64,000 nt of DNA from an uncultured Fodinibius sp. (GTDB lineage Bacteria > Bacteroidota > Rhodothermia > Balneolales > Balneolaceae), in assembly GCA_913056235.1 (NCBI GenBank), contig CAJXMW010000004.1, positions 1 to 64,000 on the forward strand, read 5' to 3'. Positions 34,464 to 42,823 of the stretch are shown one piece after another. The notes beneath the pieces are model-generated. The model searched no databases, had not been told where the DNA came from, and saw only the letters and a program-made list of their open reading frames with translations. Each line of letters opens with the position of its first letter. The stretch's first letter is position 1. The translations under genes and the position numbers were made by a program.

Positions 34464-35150
34464 ATGGATAAGACCTTGAAAAATCAACTTGTTACGTATC
34501 TTAAAGATTTTGTGACCGAAGACCGGTGGCAGCGTATAACTGAGGTGCTTAACAAGCGCACACGCCATCTTACGGTGGTGCTTGAGGATATTTACCAGCC
34601 TCATAATGCCAGCGCTGTTTTGCGGAGCTGCGACTGCTTCGGGATTCAAGATGTGCATATCATAGAGAATAGAAACGAGTTTGATCCCAATCAGGGTATC
34701 ACGATAGGAGCCGACCAGTGGATCAGTATCCATTCCCATAACGAGCCGGGTGCCAATAACACCAAACGTTGTTATGAGCAACTTCGTCGGCAGGGATATC
34801 GTATTATCGCTACTACGCCCCACGAAGAGGATGTGACTATTGATGAGGTACCTGTGAGTGAGAAGACTGCGCTTGTATTTGGCGCTGAACTTAAGGGACT
34901 TTCCGATTTTGCACTGGAGCATGCTGATGGCTACGCACGTATCCCGATGGTGGGATTCAGCGAGAGTTTTAACATTTCGGTAGGGGCGGCCCTTTGTTTA
35001 TACGATATGACTACGCGACTCAGAAAATCAGAAGTTGATTGGACCTTATCGGATACCGAAAAACTTGATCTTAAATGCGAGTGGCTCGAGAATTCCGTTC
35101 GGGCGGCGGACCGCCTCAAGCAGCGATTCCTGGAAGAACATCAGTCGTAG
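34464..35150 (+). CDS. trmH: tRNA (guanosine(18)-2'-O)-methyltransferase TrmH
   Basis: A 228-residue SPOUT methyltransferase. The N-terminal block LEDIYQPHNASAVLRSCDCFGI contains the Asn/Arg of motif 1; motif 2 is ALVFGAELKGLS; motif 3 is IPMVGFSESFNISVGAALCLYDM. This spacing and the Arg/Lys-rich C-terminal extension fit TrmH, which methylates G18 of tRNA. It stands alone. Confidence 0.93.
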   Translation: MDKTLKNQLVTYLKDFVTEDRWQRITEVLNKRTRHLTVVLEDIYQPHNASAVLRSCDCFGIQDVHIIENRNEFDPNQGITIGADQWISIHSHNEPGANNTKRCYEQLRRQGYRIIATTPHEEDVTIDEVPVSEKTALVFGAELKGLSDFALEHADGYARIPMVGFSESFNISVGAALCLYDMTTRLRKSEVDWTLSDTEKLDLKCEWLENSVRAADRLKQRFLEEHQS

Positions 35151-35153
35151 TGT

Positions 35154-35393
35154 TTATTTTACAGTTGTTTTCTCGGGAATTTGACTAGGGGATTTCCGAT
35201 CGACGCGTTCGATACTTTTTGAAATGAGTCGTTTGTTTGGGATGATCAGTTCTCCATTCTCGATCGTAATAATGGGCTGGATATTGTCGATATGGGCTTT
35301 GATATCCTCAACCCGGTCAATACTGATTTTTTCCTCACTAAAAATATTGCAGGCGTAGAATTCTGACAGAATATTGGTAAGCTGATTAGTGTA
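35154..35393 (-). pseudogene. C-terminal fragment of an unknown gene
   Basis: An open frame without a start codon, running from a stop at 35394-35396 to the TAA at 35154-35156. It reads TNQLTNILSEFYACNIFSEE and continues through IDRVEDIKAHIDNIQPIITI to a basic tail ending KTTVK. The sequence has normal codon-like composition and looks like the end of a real protein whose front is missing. No family can be named. It lies between trmH and the terminator of the M23 gene, in a 345-bp stretch without an intact gene. Confidence 0.4.
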
Positions 35394-35433
35394 TTAACGG
35401 AATAATCTGCAGAGAAAAGCAGTAAAATCCAAT

Positions 35434-35462
35434 AAAAAAGGCTGCTCACCTTGAGCAGCCTT
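35434..35462 (-). terminator. Rho-independent terminator of the M23 peptidase gene
   Basis: On the minus strand AAGGCTGCTCA pairs with TGAGCAGCCTT over a 3-nt loop, followed by six T. It is 34 bp downstream of the peptidase stop. Confidence 0.9.
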
Positions 35463-35495
35463 AGAAACTTTAGCAAAAAGCAAAAAAGAGGGAAA

Positions 35496-36470
35496 TTAAT
35501 CCATCGATCGGTGGTTATTTTCAACAATATCTTTGTACATCATGTATTCTTCGGGAGTTGTATCCGCAAATAGGTAGTTCAGTGGATCAATGGCTTTTCC
35601 CCCTTTGTGGACTTCGTAGTGTAAATGGGGACCTTCAACCATGCCCGAAGCTCCTGAGAAGCCAACGAGATCGCCGCGCTTAACTTTTGTACCAGGTTTA
35701 ATGCCTTTGGCAAAAGAAGATAAATGGGCGTAATAGCTTTCGTAACCGTATCCATGGTCGATAATCAGGAGTCGTCCAAACGTGCCTTTCAGCCCCGCAT
35801 GCTTAACCGTACCGTCACCAGTGGCAAATATTTTGCTGCCAATATCAGCTCGAAAATCGAGTCCGTCATGTTGGCGGCGATACTTTAGCACCGGATGGTA
35901 TCGCATCCCAAAACCGCTAAGAATAATACCCTTAGTCGGTTTGATGGCCGGGATGTGTTTCATTTTCTGCTGGTTCTTGTTGTAGTACTTTTTAATCTCT
36001 TTAAAACTGAGCTGCTGTATGTTGATGCTTCGCTCGAGGGTTTCGAGATTTTCGGCCGTCCATTTTAAAATTTCTGATGTTTCTTGGCTGTACACATCAA
36101 ATTCGGAATACACATCAGCACCACCAGCACCAGCTTGGCGTTCATCGTATGATATCTTATCCATGCCCAGCACCGAACGGTACATCTCATTATCTGTTTG
36201 AGCCAGTTGGTCTACCTGTTGGTCCAGATTGTTGATTCTGGTCTTGGTCTGTTTAAGCTGATTGATAAGTTCTTGGTTTTCTGCTTTGAGAGCAATTTCA
36301 GCAGGTGTTCCTACAGAAAAAGAGAGAATGGAAATGCCAATGCCGGCAAGAACCACACCGCAAAGAATCCAAACACATGCGGTGTAAACGACGCGTTCTA
36401 AACTATTGTACTCGACGGGCACAAATTCGCAACTTTGCTCGTCGTAGTAGTAATAATTATTTAAAGCCAT
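35496..36470 (-). CDS. M23 (LytM-type) peptidoglycan metallopeptidase
   Basis: A 324-residue envelope protein with one N-terminal membrane helix (about 32-53), a coiled-coil region (about 60-100) and a C-terminal M23 domain. Zinc ligands are visible in RRQHDGLDFRAD and in HLHYEVHKGGKAIDPL. The catalytic domain cleaves peptidoglycan cross-links or acts as an EnvC-like amidase activator if catalytically inactive, but all key residues appear intact. It is 114 bp downstream of hprK on the same strand and has its own terminator. Confidence 0.9.
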   Translation of the reverse strand: MALNNYYYYDEQSCEFVPVEYNSLERVVYTACVWILCGVVLAGIGISILSFSVGTPAEIALKAENQELINQLKQTKTRINNLDQQVDQLAQTDNEMYRSVLGMDKISYDERQAGAGGADVYSEFDVYSQETSEILKWTAENLETLERSINIQQLSFKEIKKYYNKNQQKMKHIPAIKPTKGIILSGFGMRYHPVLKYRRQHDGLDFRADIGSKIFATGDGTVKHAGLKGTFGRLLIIDHGYGYESYYAHLSSFAKGIKPGTKVKRGDLVGFSGASGMVEGPHLHYEVHKGGKAIDPLNYLFADTTPEEYMMYKDIVENNHRSMD

Positions 36471-36584
36471 AGAGAATGATTATTTAGCAGTAATCTACCA
36501 ACAAGAGAACATACTGATCGCCTTGTTACAAAACGACTTAAAGTACAGATAAAAATAATTTATCGAAAACAGGATTTTGCCCGC

Positions 36585-37616
36585 TTATTCAATATCTCCT
36601 TCGAAATATTCAATAGCTCTACGCGGCATTGCACCAGGCTCTTTTTTATCGGCAATATGGGTCTTAACCTTGTCTTGGAAGGCCTCAGCGGCATCGTAGC
36701 CATAATGGCGCAGCAGGTAGTTCATGGCAATAACTTCGGCGATAACCGTGATATTCTTGCCCGGGGTGATGGGAAGGTTAATAAGGGGAATATCGATGCC
36801 CAGAATGGAAGTGGTATCCCGATTGAGTCCCGTTCTTTCAATGTCTTTGGATTCATCCCAGAGCGAGAGTTCGAGTACGACCTCCAGGCGCTTCTGGTAG
36901 CGGATAGCACGCACTCCGAACATCGACATGATATCGATGATACCGAGCCCGCGGATTTCCATAAAATGTTTGTTCATTTCCGTGGCTGATGTCATCAGTA
37001 CATTGTTCTTTTTGGTAAGTATAACCACGTCATCAGCCACAAGCCGGTGACCGCGTTCGACCAGGTCGAGGGCAACTTCGCTTTTGCCAATGCCCGATTT
37101 GCCGGCTATCAGGATGCCGATGCCATAGACATCGACCATTGAACCGTGTACCATTGTTTGCAGCGCAAATTGATCTTCCAGGAAATCCCGGGTCAGATGC
37201 ATAAACCGCGTGGTTTCCAGAGAGGTGCCATAGACCGGGATACCCGCTTCGCTTGCCATTTCCAGTAGATAGTCGGGTAGTGTGTTATCGTGGGTGAGAA
37301 ACAGTACCGGGATTTTGAACTGTGTTAGATTTTTAAAAGCATCTTTTTGTTCTTTTTCAGATAAGTTTTTCAGATACCGTGTTTCGGTATTGCCAATAAC
37401 CTGTATACGTTGATGGGTAAAGAGTTTTACATACCCAGCCAGCGCCAGACCGGGGCGGTGAAGTTCCGCCTCGGTCACATGTCGCTGGTCTTCAGATTCA
37501 CTTTCGGCGACAAAGGGTTTCAAATCAACTTGAACGCGTTCTTGCAGGCGCTCAATGAGATATGAAACCTTTATTTTTTCTTTTTTGGGTATTGATTCGT
37601 GATCACCGAAAGGCAT
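36585..37616 (-). CDS. hprK: HPr kinase/phosphorylase
   Basis: A 343-residue enzyme that phosphorylates HPr on Ser and reverses the reaction. The P-loop is AGKSGIGKSE at 171-180, H157 precedes it, and the signature MEIRGLGIIDIMSMFGV is present, all normal for HprK. No HPr or EI gene is nearby. Bacteroidota-type genomes commonly keep HprK without a sugar-transporting PTS and use it in regulation. The hpf gene ends 5 bp upstream, so hpf and hprK are surely co-transcribed. Confidence 0.93.
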   Translation of the reverse strand: MPFGDHESIPKKEKIKVSYLIERLQERVQVDLKPFVAESESEDQRHVTEAELHRPGLALAGYVKLFTHQRIQVIGNTETRYLKNLSEKEQKDAFKNLTQFKIPVLFLTHDNTLPDYLLEMASEAGIPVYGTSLETTRFMHLTRDFLEDQFALQTMVHGSMVDVYGIGILIAGKSGIGKSEVALDLVERGHRLVADDVVILTKKNNVLMTSATEMNKHFMEIRGLGIIDIMSMFGVRAIRYQKRLEVVLELSLWDESKDIERTGLNRDTTSILGIDIPLINLPITPGKNITVIAEVIAMNYLLRHYGYDAAEAFQDKVKTHIADKKEPGAMPRRAIEYFEGDIE

Positions 37617-37621
37617 AATAC

Positions 37622-37921
37622 TTACCGCTTGTGTAGAGTTTTGCGTTTATATTTTTTGAGCTGACGCGTTACATTTTCAATTACCATGTTGATTGCTTGC
37701 TCATATGAAGAGGCCTGTTCTTTGGCGTTAATTAGTTTCTGAGGTACTTTTACATTCAATTCAGCCTGTTGCGGATTATTGTCATCAGGTACCGGCTCGA
37801 GTATAATGTCGCATGTTAAGATGCGGTCGTAGAATTGATCCAGCTTTTGTACCGCATCCTCGGCATAAGTATGGAGTTCAGAACTTGGTTCAAAATGTCT
37901 TGCTGTGAACGTCGTCTTCAT
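37622..37921 (-). CDS. hpf: Ribosome hibernation promoting factor, HPF/RaiA family
   Basis: A 99-residue protein with the short HPF fold (beta-alpha-beta-beta-beta-alpha): MKTTFTARHFEPSSELHTYAEDAVQKLDQF and a basic C-terminal helix ending KKYKRKTLHKR that contacts 16S rRNA. It silences ribosomes in stationary phase. It lacks the long dimerising tail of long-form HPF. It lies between xerC (22-bp gap) and hprK (5-bp gap). Confidence 0.9.
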   Translation of the reverse strand: MKTTFTARHFEPSSELHTYAEDAVQKLDQFYDRILTCDIILEPVPDDNNPQQAELNVKVPQKLINAKEQASSYEQAINMVIENVTRQLKKYKRKTLHKR

Positions 37922-37943
37922 AGAGTAACCTCCTAAATTAACT

Positions 37944-38861
37944 TTAATTTTTAGCTCTTGGATGAGCTAATTCGTAAACATTTTTCAGCCTTTCAACTGA
38001 GGTGTGTGTGTAAACTTGTGTGGCCGCTAAATTAGCGTGCCCTAACAATTCCTTGATCACCCGAATATCAGCTCCTTCATCAAGCAGATGGGTGGCAAAA
38101 CTGTGTCGCAAAACATGCGGGCTTTTTTGCGTTACTTCACTGGCCCGCTGCATAAAATCTTTTACAATACGTTGTACGGCACGCGGGTAAATGCGCTGAC
38201 CGTTAGCAGCTAGAAACACGGCTTTTCGGGCATCCCCGTCGGTTCTGGAGCCGTATAGCTCAACTTTAGTATTCAGATGTTGCTGCAATGCTTCTTTTGC
38301 CCGATTCCCAAATGGAACAATGCGTTGCTTAGCGCCCTTACCAAGCACTTTCATTTGGCTCAGTTTAAAGTTGATATCTTCCTCGTTAAGGCTTACCAAC
38401 TCACTCAAACGAATGCCGGTGCCATACAGTACTTCAAGAATGGCCCGGTTTTGTGCTGATTTGGGACTGTTCCCCTCTGCCAGTTCCATCATCCGGCTCA
38501 AATCTTCTTTGTTCGCCGTTTTGGGCAGGGGTTTATCCTTCTTAGGCACAATCAACAGATGCGCAGGATTTTCTTCTACCATCCCTCGCTTAAAGCAATA
38601 CTTGAAAAACGAGCGAATGGCCGCCACTTTACGGGCAATCGAACTTTTAGCCAAACCACGTTCTGATAACTCTCCAAGCCACAGACGAATGGTGAGCCGT
38701 TCGACGAGATCGAGGTGGAGATCATTTTCATCTTCTCCAAAATGGTTGACGCAGAACGCCATAAACTGCGAAAGATCCGTTTCATACGAGGTAATAGTGT
38801 GCTGAGAAGCGTTCCGCTCAACCTCTAAGTAGCGTATATATTTTTTAATTGCGTTCTTCAT
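37944..38861 (-). CDS. xerC: Tyrosine recombinase XerC-like
   Basis: A 305-residue site-specific recombinase. The N-terminal SAM-like core-binding domain (about 1-100) precedes the catalytic domain with R151 (GTGIRLSEL), K174, H249 and R252 (HVLRHSFATHLL), H275 (LLGHANL) and nucleophile Y284 (TQVYTHTS). The full set indicates an active enzyme. Length and motifs fit XerC/XerD, which resolves chromosome dimers. The neighbouring hpf-hprK genes place it in a chromosomal rather than mobile context. Confidence 0.9.
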   Translation of the reverse strand: MKNAIKKYIRYLEVERNASQHTITSYETDLSQFMAFCVNHFGEDENDLHLDLVERLTIRLWLGELSERGLAKSSIARKVAAIRSFFKYCFKRGMVEENPAHLLIVPKKDKPLPKTANKEDLSRMMELAEGNSPKSAQNRAILEVLYGTGIRLSELVSLNEEDINFKLSQMKVLGKGAKQRIVPFGNRAKEALQQHLNTKVELYGSRTDGDARKAVFLAANGQRIYPRAVQRIVKDFMQRASEVTQKSPHVLRHSFATHLLDEGADIRVIKELLGHANLAATQVYTHTSVERLKNVYELAHPRAKN

Positions 38862-38934
38862 CTATCGGCAATATGGATACTTTGAAGCTAAAAATAAACA
38901 ACAACTTCTATGTGGCTGCATTCGGTTAATGGGA

Positions 38935-40101
38935 TTATATCGAGCGGTCTTTCCAAACAGCAGAATTACCGTTGAAATAATCCTGCAGCACCTGCAAGCC
39001 CAGTAGTTGAAACCAGACAACACCCAGGGGATGGAGCAGGCTGTAGCTTAGCTCCCAGTGAAACCAGTGATTGATGATCAGCCGCTGCAACAGCATGAAT
39101 CCCAGTGCAAGCAGACAGAGTGTGAGGGCCTTGGCCGTACCAAAGAATAGAAGAAAGGGCAGGGTCAAAGCCGGCAGTATGAACGTGATAAGATGCAGAA
39201 AGCCTAATGCTACAAATAAGAAAATATTATGGTCAAAGCCGGCTAAAAAGTTCTTGCGGAATCCTTCCCAGAGTTCTTGAGATGAGGAGTACATCCGGCA
39301 GTTCACCGTTTGGTTCCCGTGATACATTTTCATCTTAAATCCGGCTCTTTTCATATTTTTAGCCAGTTCTATATCCTCGACAACTTGGCTTTTTACGGAT
39401 TCATGTCCGTCGATTGCTTGGTACGCCTTGCGGCGAAATGCCATAAACTGTCCGCAGGCTGCGGCAAATTGCGGTGCTACTTTTTGTTTAAGAAAATTGG
39501 GTATCCACCGCGGAAGCCGGTATACGTAGCGGGTCGGCAACAGTGTTAGCAGTGCAAAATAGACGAGTGGGATGACGGTTTTTTCCCAGAAAGAACCAAG
39601 CTTCTGTTCCGGCCAAAGAGTGATTAGATCAACCACATCACGTCCCATGGTACGAACAACCTTTGAGGTGGCTTCGGGCTCGAGCCAAGTGTCGGCATCA
39701 ATAAACAGGAGGATGTCACCAGTAGCTTGTTCCGAAAGTTGGTGACAGGCCCAGGATTTTCCCATCCAGCCGTTGGGTTTAGCGGCGCCGGAGAGCACCG
39801 TAAGCGTTGTAGAGAACTCCGATGACAGTTTCTCAAGAATCTTGGTAGTTCCGTCTGTTGAGTCATCATTCAATACATATACATGATGGTTTGAATATTG
39901 CTGTTCGACGGCAGAACGCACGCACCGTTCAATAGAGTTAGCTTCGTTGCGGGCGGGAATACAGATACTTACCTCTGGAGCCTGCTCATCAAAGTACTTT
40001 TTGGGCGCCGGTTCGAGGGGACGAAAATCCAGCCGATTAAGGTATAGAATACCTGTGGTCAGCAGGAGGTACCCAACCGCTATGTAGAGTAAAGTAACCA
40101 T
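38935..40101 (-). CDS. Family 2 glycosyltransferase with membrane helices (CruC/CrtQ-like)
   Basis: A 388-residue protein with an N-terminal helix, a GT2 domain with the ARNEA and DDSTDGT motifs, the DADTW metal site and a late VVEDIELAKNMKRAG block, and three to four C-terminal helices (about 300-385). Related enzymes glycosylate carotenoids in Chlorobi (CruC) and staphylococci (CrtQ). Divergent transcription with the carotenoid hydratase gene (100-bp gap) supports that reading. Other possibilities include exopolysaccharide or glycolipid synthesis. Confidence 0.78.
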   Translation of the reverse strand: MVTLLYIAVGYLLLTTGILYLNRLDFRPLEPAPKKYFDEQAPEVSICIPARNEANSIERCVRSAVEQQYSNHHVYVLNDDSTDGTTKILEKLSSEFSTTLTVLSGAAKPNGWMGKSWACHQLSEQATGDILLFIDADTWLEPEATSKVVRTMGRDVVDLITLWPEQKLGSFWEKTVIPLVYFALLTLLPTRYVYRLPRWIPNFLKQKVAPQFAAACGQFMAFRRKAYQAIDGHESVKSQVVEDIELAKNMKRAGFKMKMYHGNQTVNCRMYSSSQELWEGFRKNFLAGFDHNIFLFVALGFLHLITFILPALTLPFLLFFGTAKALTLCLLALGFMLLQRLIINHWFHWELSYSLLHPLGVVWFQLLGLQVLQDYFNGNSAVWKDRSI

Positions 40102-40201
40102 CGCTGAAAGGTAGGGCAGTACGTCCTAAGATCAAATTTCAGACTTTGCTACCGCACCAAAAGTTGCAGCTCAACAGACAAACCGTTTACTTAGGCAGCC
40201 T

Positions 40202-41284
40202 ATGCAGATATATTCGAACCCACAGCAAGATGTACGGAGTGATAAGCGCCAGTCAGGCGGATATGAATGGTGGTATTTTGATGCCACTTCGGATGATGGC
40301 CGTTACAGCTTTGTGGTTATATTTTATGAAGGTAATCCCTTTTCTACGCGGTATAATGCCCGGCTTTTGGATGGAGATAACCCGATGCCGAGCGAACATC
40401 CAGCCATTAGTATTACCATTTATGAATATGACGAGCCCATCTATTACAGCTTTACAGAGTTTCAGCCGGAGCGTTGTCTCTTTAGTGAAGAGCAACCCGA
40501 TGTAAAGGTTGGTTCCCATCACATGGAAGGAAAGCTGGGAGAAGGGAATCTGGTCTACCTTCTGAAGTTGGATGAAGAATTGCCCAATGGAGATGAAATT
40601 AAAGCAGAATTGACATTCAAGAGTCCGGCAACAGAGGCACTGTTTGATTCAAACGGGAATACATCTAATGGTCATCGCTGGAATCTGGTGCAACCGAGAG
40701 CGAGGGTGACCGGTGATATAAGTATTCGAGCCGAGAATGAACGAGCAATTGAGATTCAGTTTAAAGGCACTGGCTATCACGATCACAATACCGGGCAGGA
40801 ACCTATGCGGAATGAGTTTACCGATTGGTATTGGGGACGATTTCATTTCGACTTCGGAACGCTAGTCTACTATGTGATGAACCGGCAGCAGACCGAACAG
40901 CACCAGGCATGGTTGATTGATAGTGACAACAGCCGGATTATTGAGCATTTTAATGAGATCGATTCAGCGGATAAGGGATTGACGTTATTTGGTTTGAAGA
41001 CGGCGCGGAAGATTGGGCTACGGTCTGCGCGTGCCGAAGTACAAGTTCAACAACGCGTCTTGCTAGATAATGGTCCGTTTTACCAGCGCTACCTGAGTGA
41101 TGCCTATTTACAAATACCGGATCGTGATCTTGTTGAATCGGCCAAGGGTATTTCTGAATATATTTACCCCGATCGTATTTATGCGAAGATCTTTTGGCCC
41201 TTTGTGGATATGCGGATCCGGTATAAAGCCGAAAAACCACACTGGGTACAGCGTTCGAAAACGCTATATCGCTGGACGTGGTAA
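40202..41284 (+). CDS. crtC: Carotenoid 1,2-hydratase, CrtC family
   Basis: A 360-residue protein carrying family signatures GGYEWWYFDATSDDG near the N-terminus, GTGYHDHNTGQEP in the middle and DWYWGRFHF after it. CrtC adds water across the terminal C1-C2 double bond of an open carotenoid end, making a tertiary hydroxyl. No signal peptide is obvious. In green sulfur bacteria such a hydroxyl is glycosylated and then acylated; candidates for both enzymes flank this gene. Confidence 0.87.
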   Translation: MQIYSNPQQDVRSDKRQSGGYEWWYFDATSDDGRYSFVVIFYEGNPFSTRYNARLLDGDNPMPSEHPAISITIYEYDEPIYYSFTEFQPERCLFSEEQPDVKVGSHHMEGKLGEGNLVYLLKLDEELPNGDEIKAELTFKSPATEALFDSNGNTSNGHRWNLVQPRARVTGDISIRAENERAIEIQFKGTGYHDHNTGQEPMRNEFTDWYWGRFHFDFGTLVYYVMNRQQTEQHQAWLIDSDNSRIIEHFNEIDSADKGLTLFGLKTARKIGLRSARAEVQVQQRVLLDNGPFYQRYLSDAYLQIPDRDLVESAKGISEYIYPDRIYAKIFWPFVDMRIRYKAEKPHWVQRSKTLYRWTW

Positions 41285-41322
41285 ATTGGGACTCTGCTAA
41301 AAATTGAAGTTTCCAAACTCTA

Positions 41323-41420
41323 TGTCATGCTGAACCTTTTCAGCATCTGTAGCTATATGTCGTTAAAAATTATTGACAACTATTCTGTTTGCAGACCCTG
41401 AAATAAATTCAGGGTGACAC
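41323..41420. repeat. Pair of TGTCATGCTGAAC-type palindromes
   Basis: TGTCATGCTGAACCTTTTCAGCATC (41323-41347) and CCCTGAAATAAATTCAGGGTGACAC (41396-41420) are two palindromic copies in opposite orientation, separated by about 50 bp. Both belong to the family seen at 7658 and 63361. They fill the gap between two convergent genes. Confidence 0.65.
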
Positions 41421-41441
41421 GGGTTTTGCAGAGGCCTCGAT

Positions 41442-42167
41442 TCATAAAAATCGCTCAAATTCTGAATTATCAAAGCCGGCTGTTTGTCTAAGTGTACTTA
41501 ACATCCGGTCGAGCGTGTTCTCAAAATACGTTGTGCGTTCCTTGCTGGAGAGCTCATCATCCAGGTGTAAGTGGCGACCGACATGCAGGTGAAGCTCGGG
41601 CTTATCATGGCGAATAGTGTGCATATAAATTGCGATAGGTACGATGTCCACATCGGGCAGTTTATCTGAAAGCCAGGCTAGTCCGCCTTCGAAATCCATT
41701 GTAGAGCCGGCGTGGGTGATCGATCCCTCGGGATAAATGAAAAGGGAGGAGTGGGGGCGCTCGAAAGATTTTACGGCGTATCGCAGGGATGTGATGGCTT
41801 TTCGCGGATCCTCTCGGTTGATGGAGAAAGCACCGATTTTTTGAAACAGTGAATATTCCCGCATCTGCTTGTCCTCCATGATAGCACGAGCTTGCTGATG
41901 AAAACGGAATTCATTGAGCAGCAGGGGTATTAGCCCATCCCACCAGGAGTGGTGGTTTAAAAAATAGATGGTCTTGCATTCCGAGCAGGGGCTGTATTCC
42001 TGTTTCAGCCAGACGTTCTTAAACCGTCGTTTAAATAGCAGCCAGGTGTACCAGCGAAATAGTTTTATAAACAGCGGCGACTCTTTTGCAGGGATAAAAT
42101 CCAATGGCAGAAATTTTTGTTGAGTGGTAATCACCTGAATATCTTTAGGCTGAATCAGATTTCCCAA
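41442..42167 (-). CDS. 1-acylglycerol-3-phosphate acyltransferase family protein
   Basis: A 241-residue membrane-associated acyltransferase. The active-site block NHHSWWDG has the HX4D catalytic pair; FSINREDP and FIYPEGSITHAGS are the second and third family motifs. Many relatives make phosphatidic acid. A related protein in Chlorobi (CruD) acylates carotenoid glucosides, and the neighbouring CrtC and GT2 genes make that role possible. It starts 23 bp from the divergent methyltransferase gene. Confidence 0.82.
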   Translation of the reverse strand: MGNLIQPKDIQVITTQQKFLPLDFIPAKESPLFIKLFRWYTWLLFKRRFKNVWLKQEYSPCSECKTIYFLNHHSWWDGLIPLLLNEFRFHQQARAIMEDKQMREYSLFQKIGAFSINREDPRKAITSLRYAVKSFERPHSSLFIYPEGSITHAGSTMDFEGGLAWLSDKLPDVDIVPIAIYMHTIRHDKPELHLHVGRHLHLDDELSSKERTTYFENTLDRMLSTLRQTAGFDNSEFERFL

Positions 42168-42190
42168 TCAAAAAAGATGAACGCAACTAA

Positions 42191-42820
42191 ATGGACCTGA
42201 CGGCTATTGACGAGTACGCCCTGGCACACACTACCGAGGATTCTCCAATTATTAAAGAACTCATCTCCGCTTCGGAGGATGATCTTGAATACACCGATAT
42301 GTTAAGCGGCAGGTTGGTAGGACGCCTACTGGCCATCCTGATAAAAGTATCGGGCGCCAAGCGAGTGCTCGAAGTAGGCACGTTTACGGGATATTCTGCC
42401 CTTACTATGGCGGAGGCTCTCCCGGGGAATGGCCAGCTTTTTACCTGCGAATACAACGAACGGTATGAGTCCATTGCACGCCATTTTTTTAACAAAAGTA
42501 ACGCTGGTTCCAAGATTAAGCTGGTGATGGGCAAGGCACTGGAAACCATTCCCAAGCTGGAAGGTTCGTTCGATTTCGTTTTTCTGGATGCCGATAAGAT
42601 TAACTATCCGGACTATTATGAGATGATTCTTCCGCGACTGGAGTCCGGCGGACTCATGGTGGTAGATAATGTTTTTTGGGATGGCGATGTGATCCACAAA
42701 AAAGGAGAGAAAGCCAAGGCGATCGACAAGCTTAACAATATGATTGCCGATGATAAGTCAGTTGAGCAAGTGATGCTCACGGTGCGTGATGGGGTGACAG
42801 TTGCGCGGCGCGTAGATTAG
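42191..42820 (+). CDS. SAM-dependent O-methyltransferase, CCoAOMT type
   Basis: A 209-residue class I methyltransferase. The SAM-binding motif is VLEVGTFTGYSALTMAEAL (about 60-78), followed by FDFVFLDADKINYPDYYE and VVDNVFWDGDV, whose Asp/Asn residues bind the divalent metal. The length equals caffeoyl-CoA OMT-like bacterial O-methyltransferases. The acceptor is not known; the neighbouring carotenoid-like genes do not require one. Confidence 0.88.
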   Translation: MDLTAIDEYALAHTTEDSPIIKELISASEDDLEYTDMLSGRLVGRLLAILIKVSGAKRVLEVGTFTGYSALTMAEALPGNGQLFTCEYNERYESIARHFFNKSNAGSKIKLVMGKALETIPKLEGSFDFVFLDADKINYPDYYEMILPRLESGGLMVVDNVFWDGDVIHKKGEKAKAIDKLNNMIADDKSVEQVMLTVRDGVTVARRVD

Positions 42821-42823
42821 AAA

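Noticed and set aside
37944-38861. Integrase of a genomic island
   Set aside because: It sits in a housekeeping context with hpf and hprK, is XerC-like in length and motifs, and no att repeats or tRNA gene are visible.
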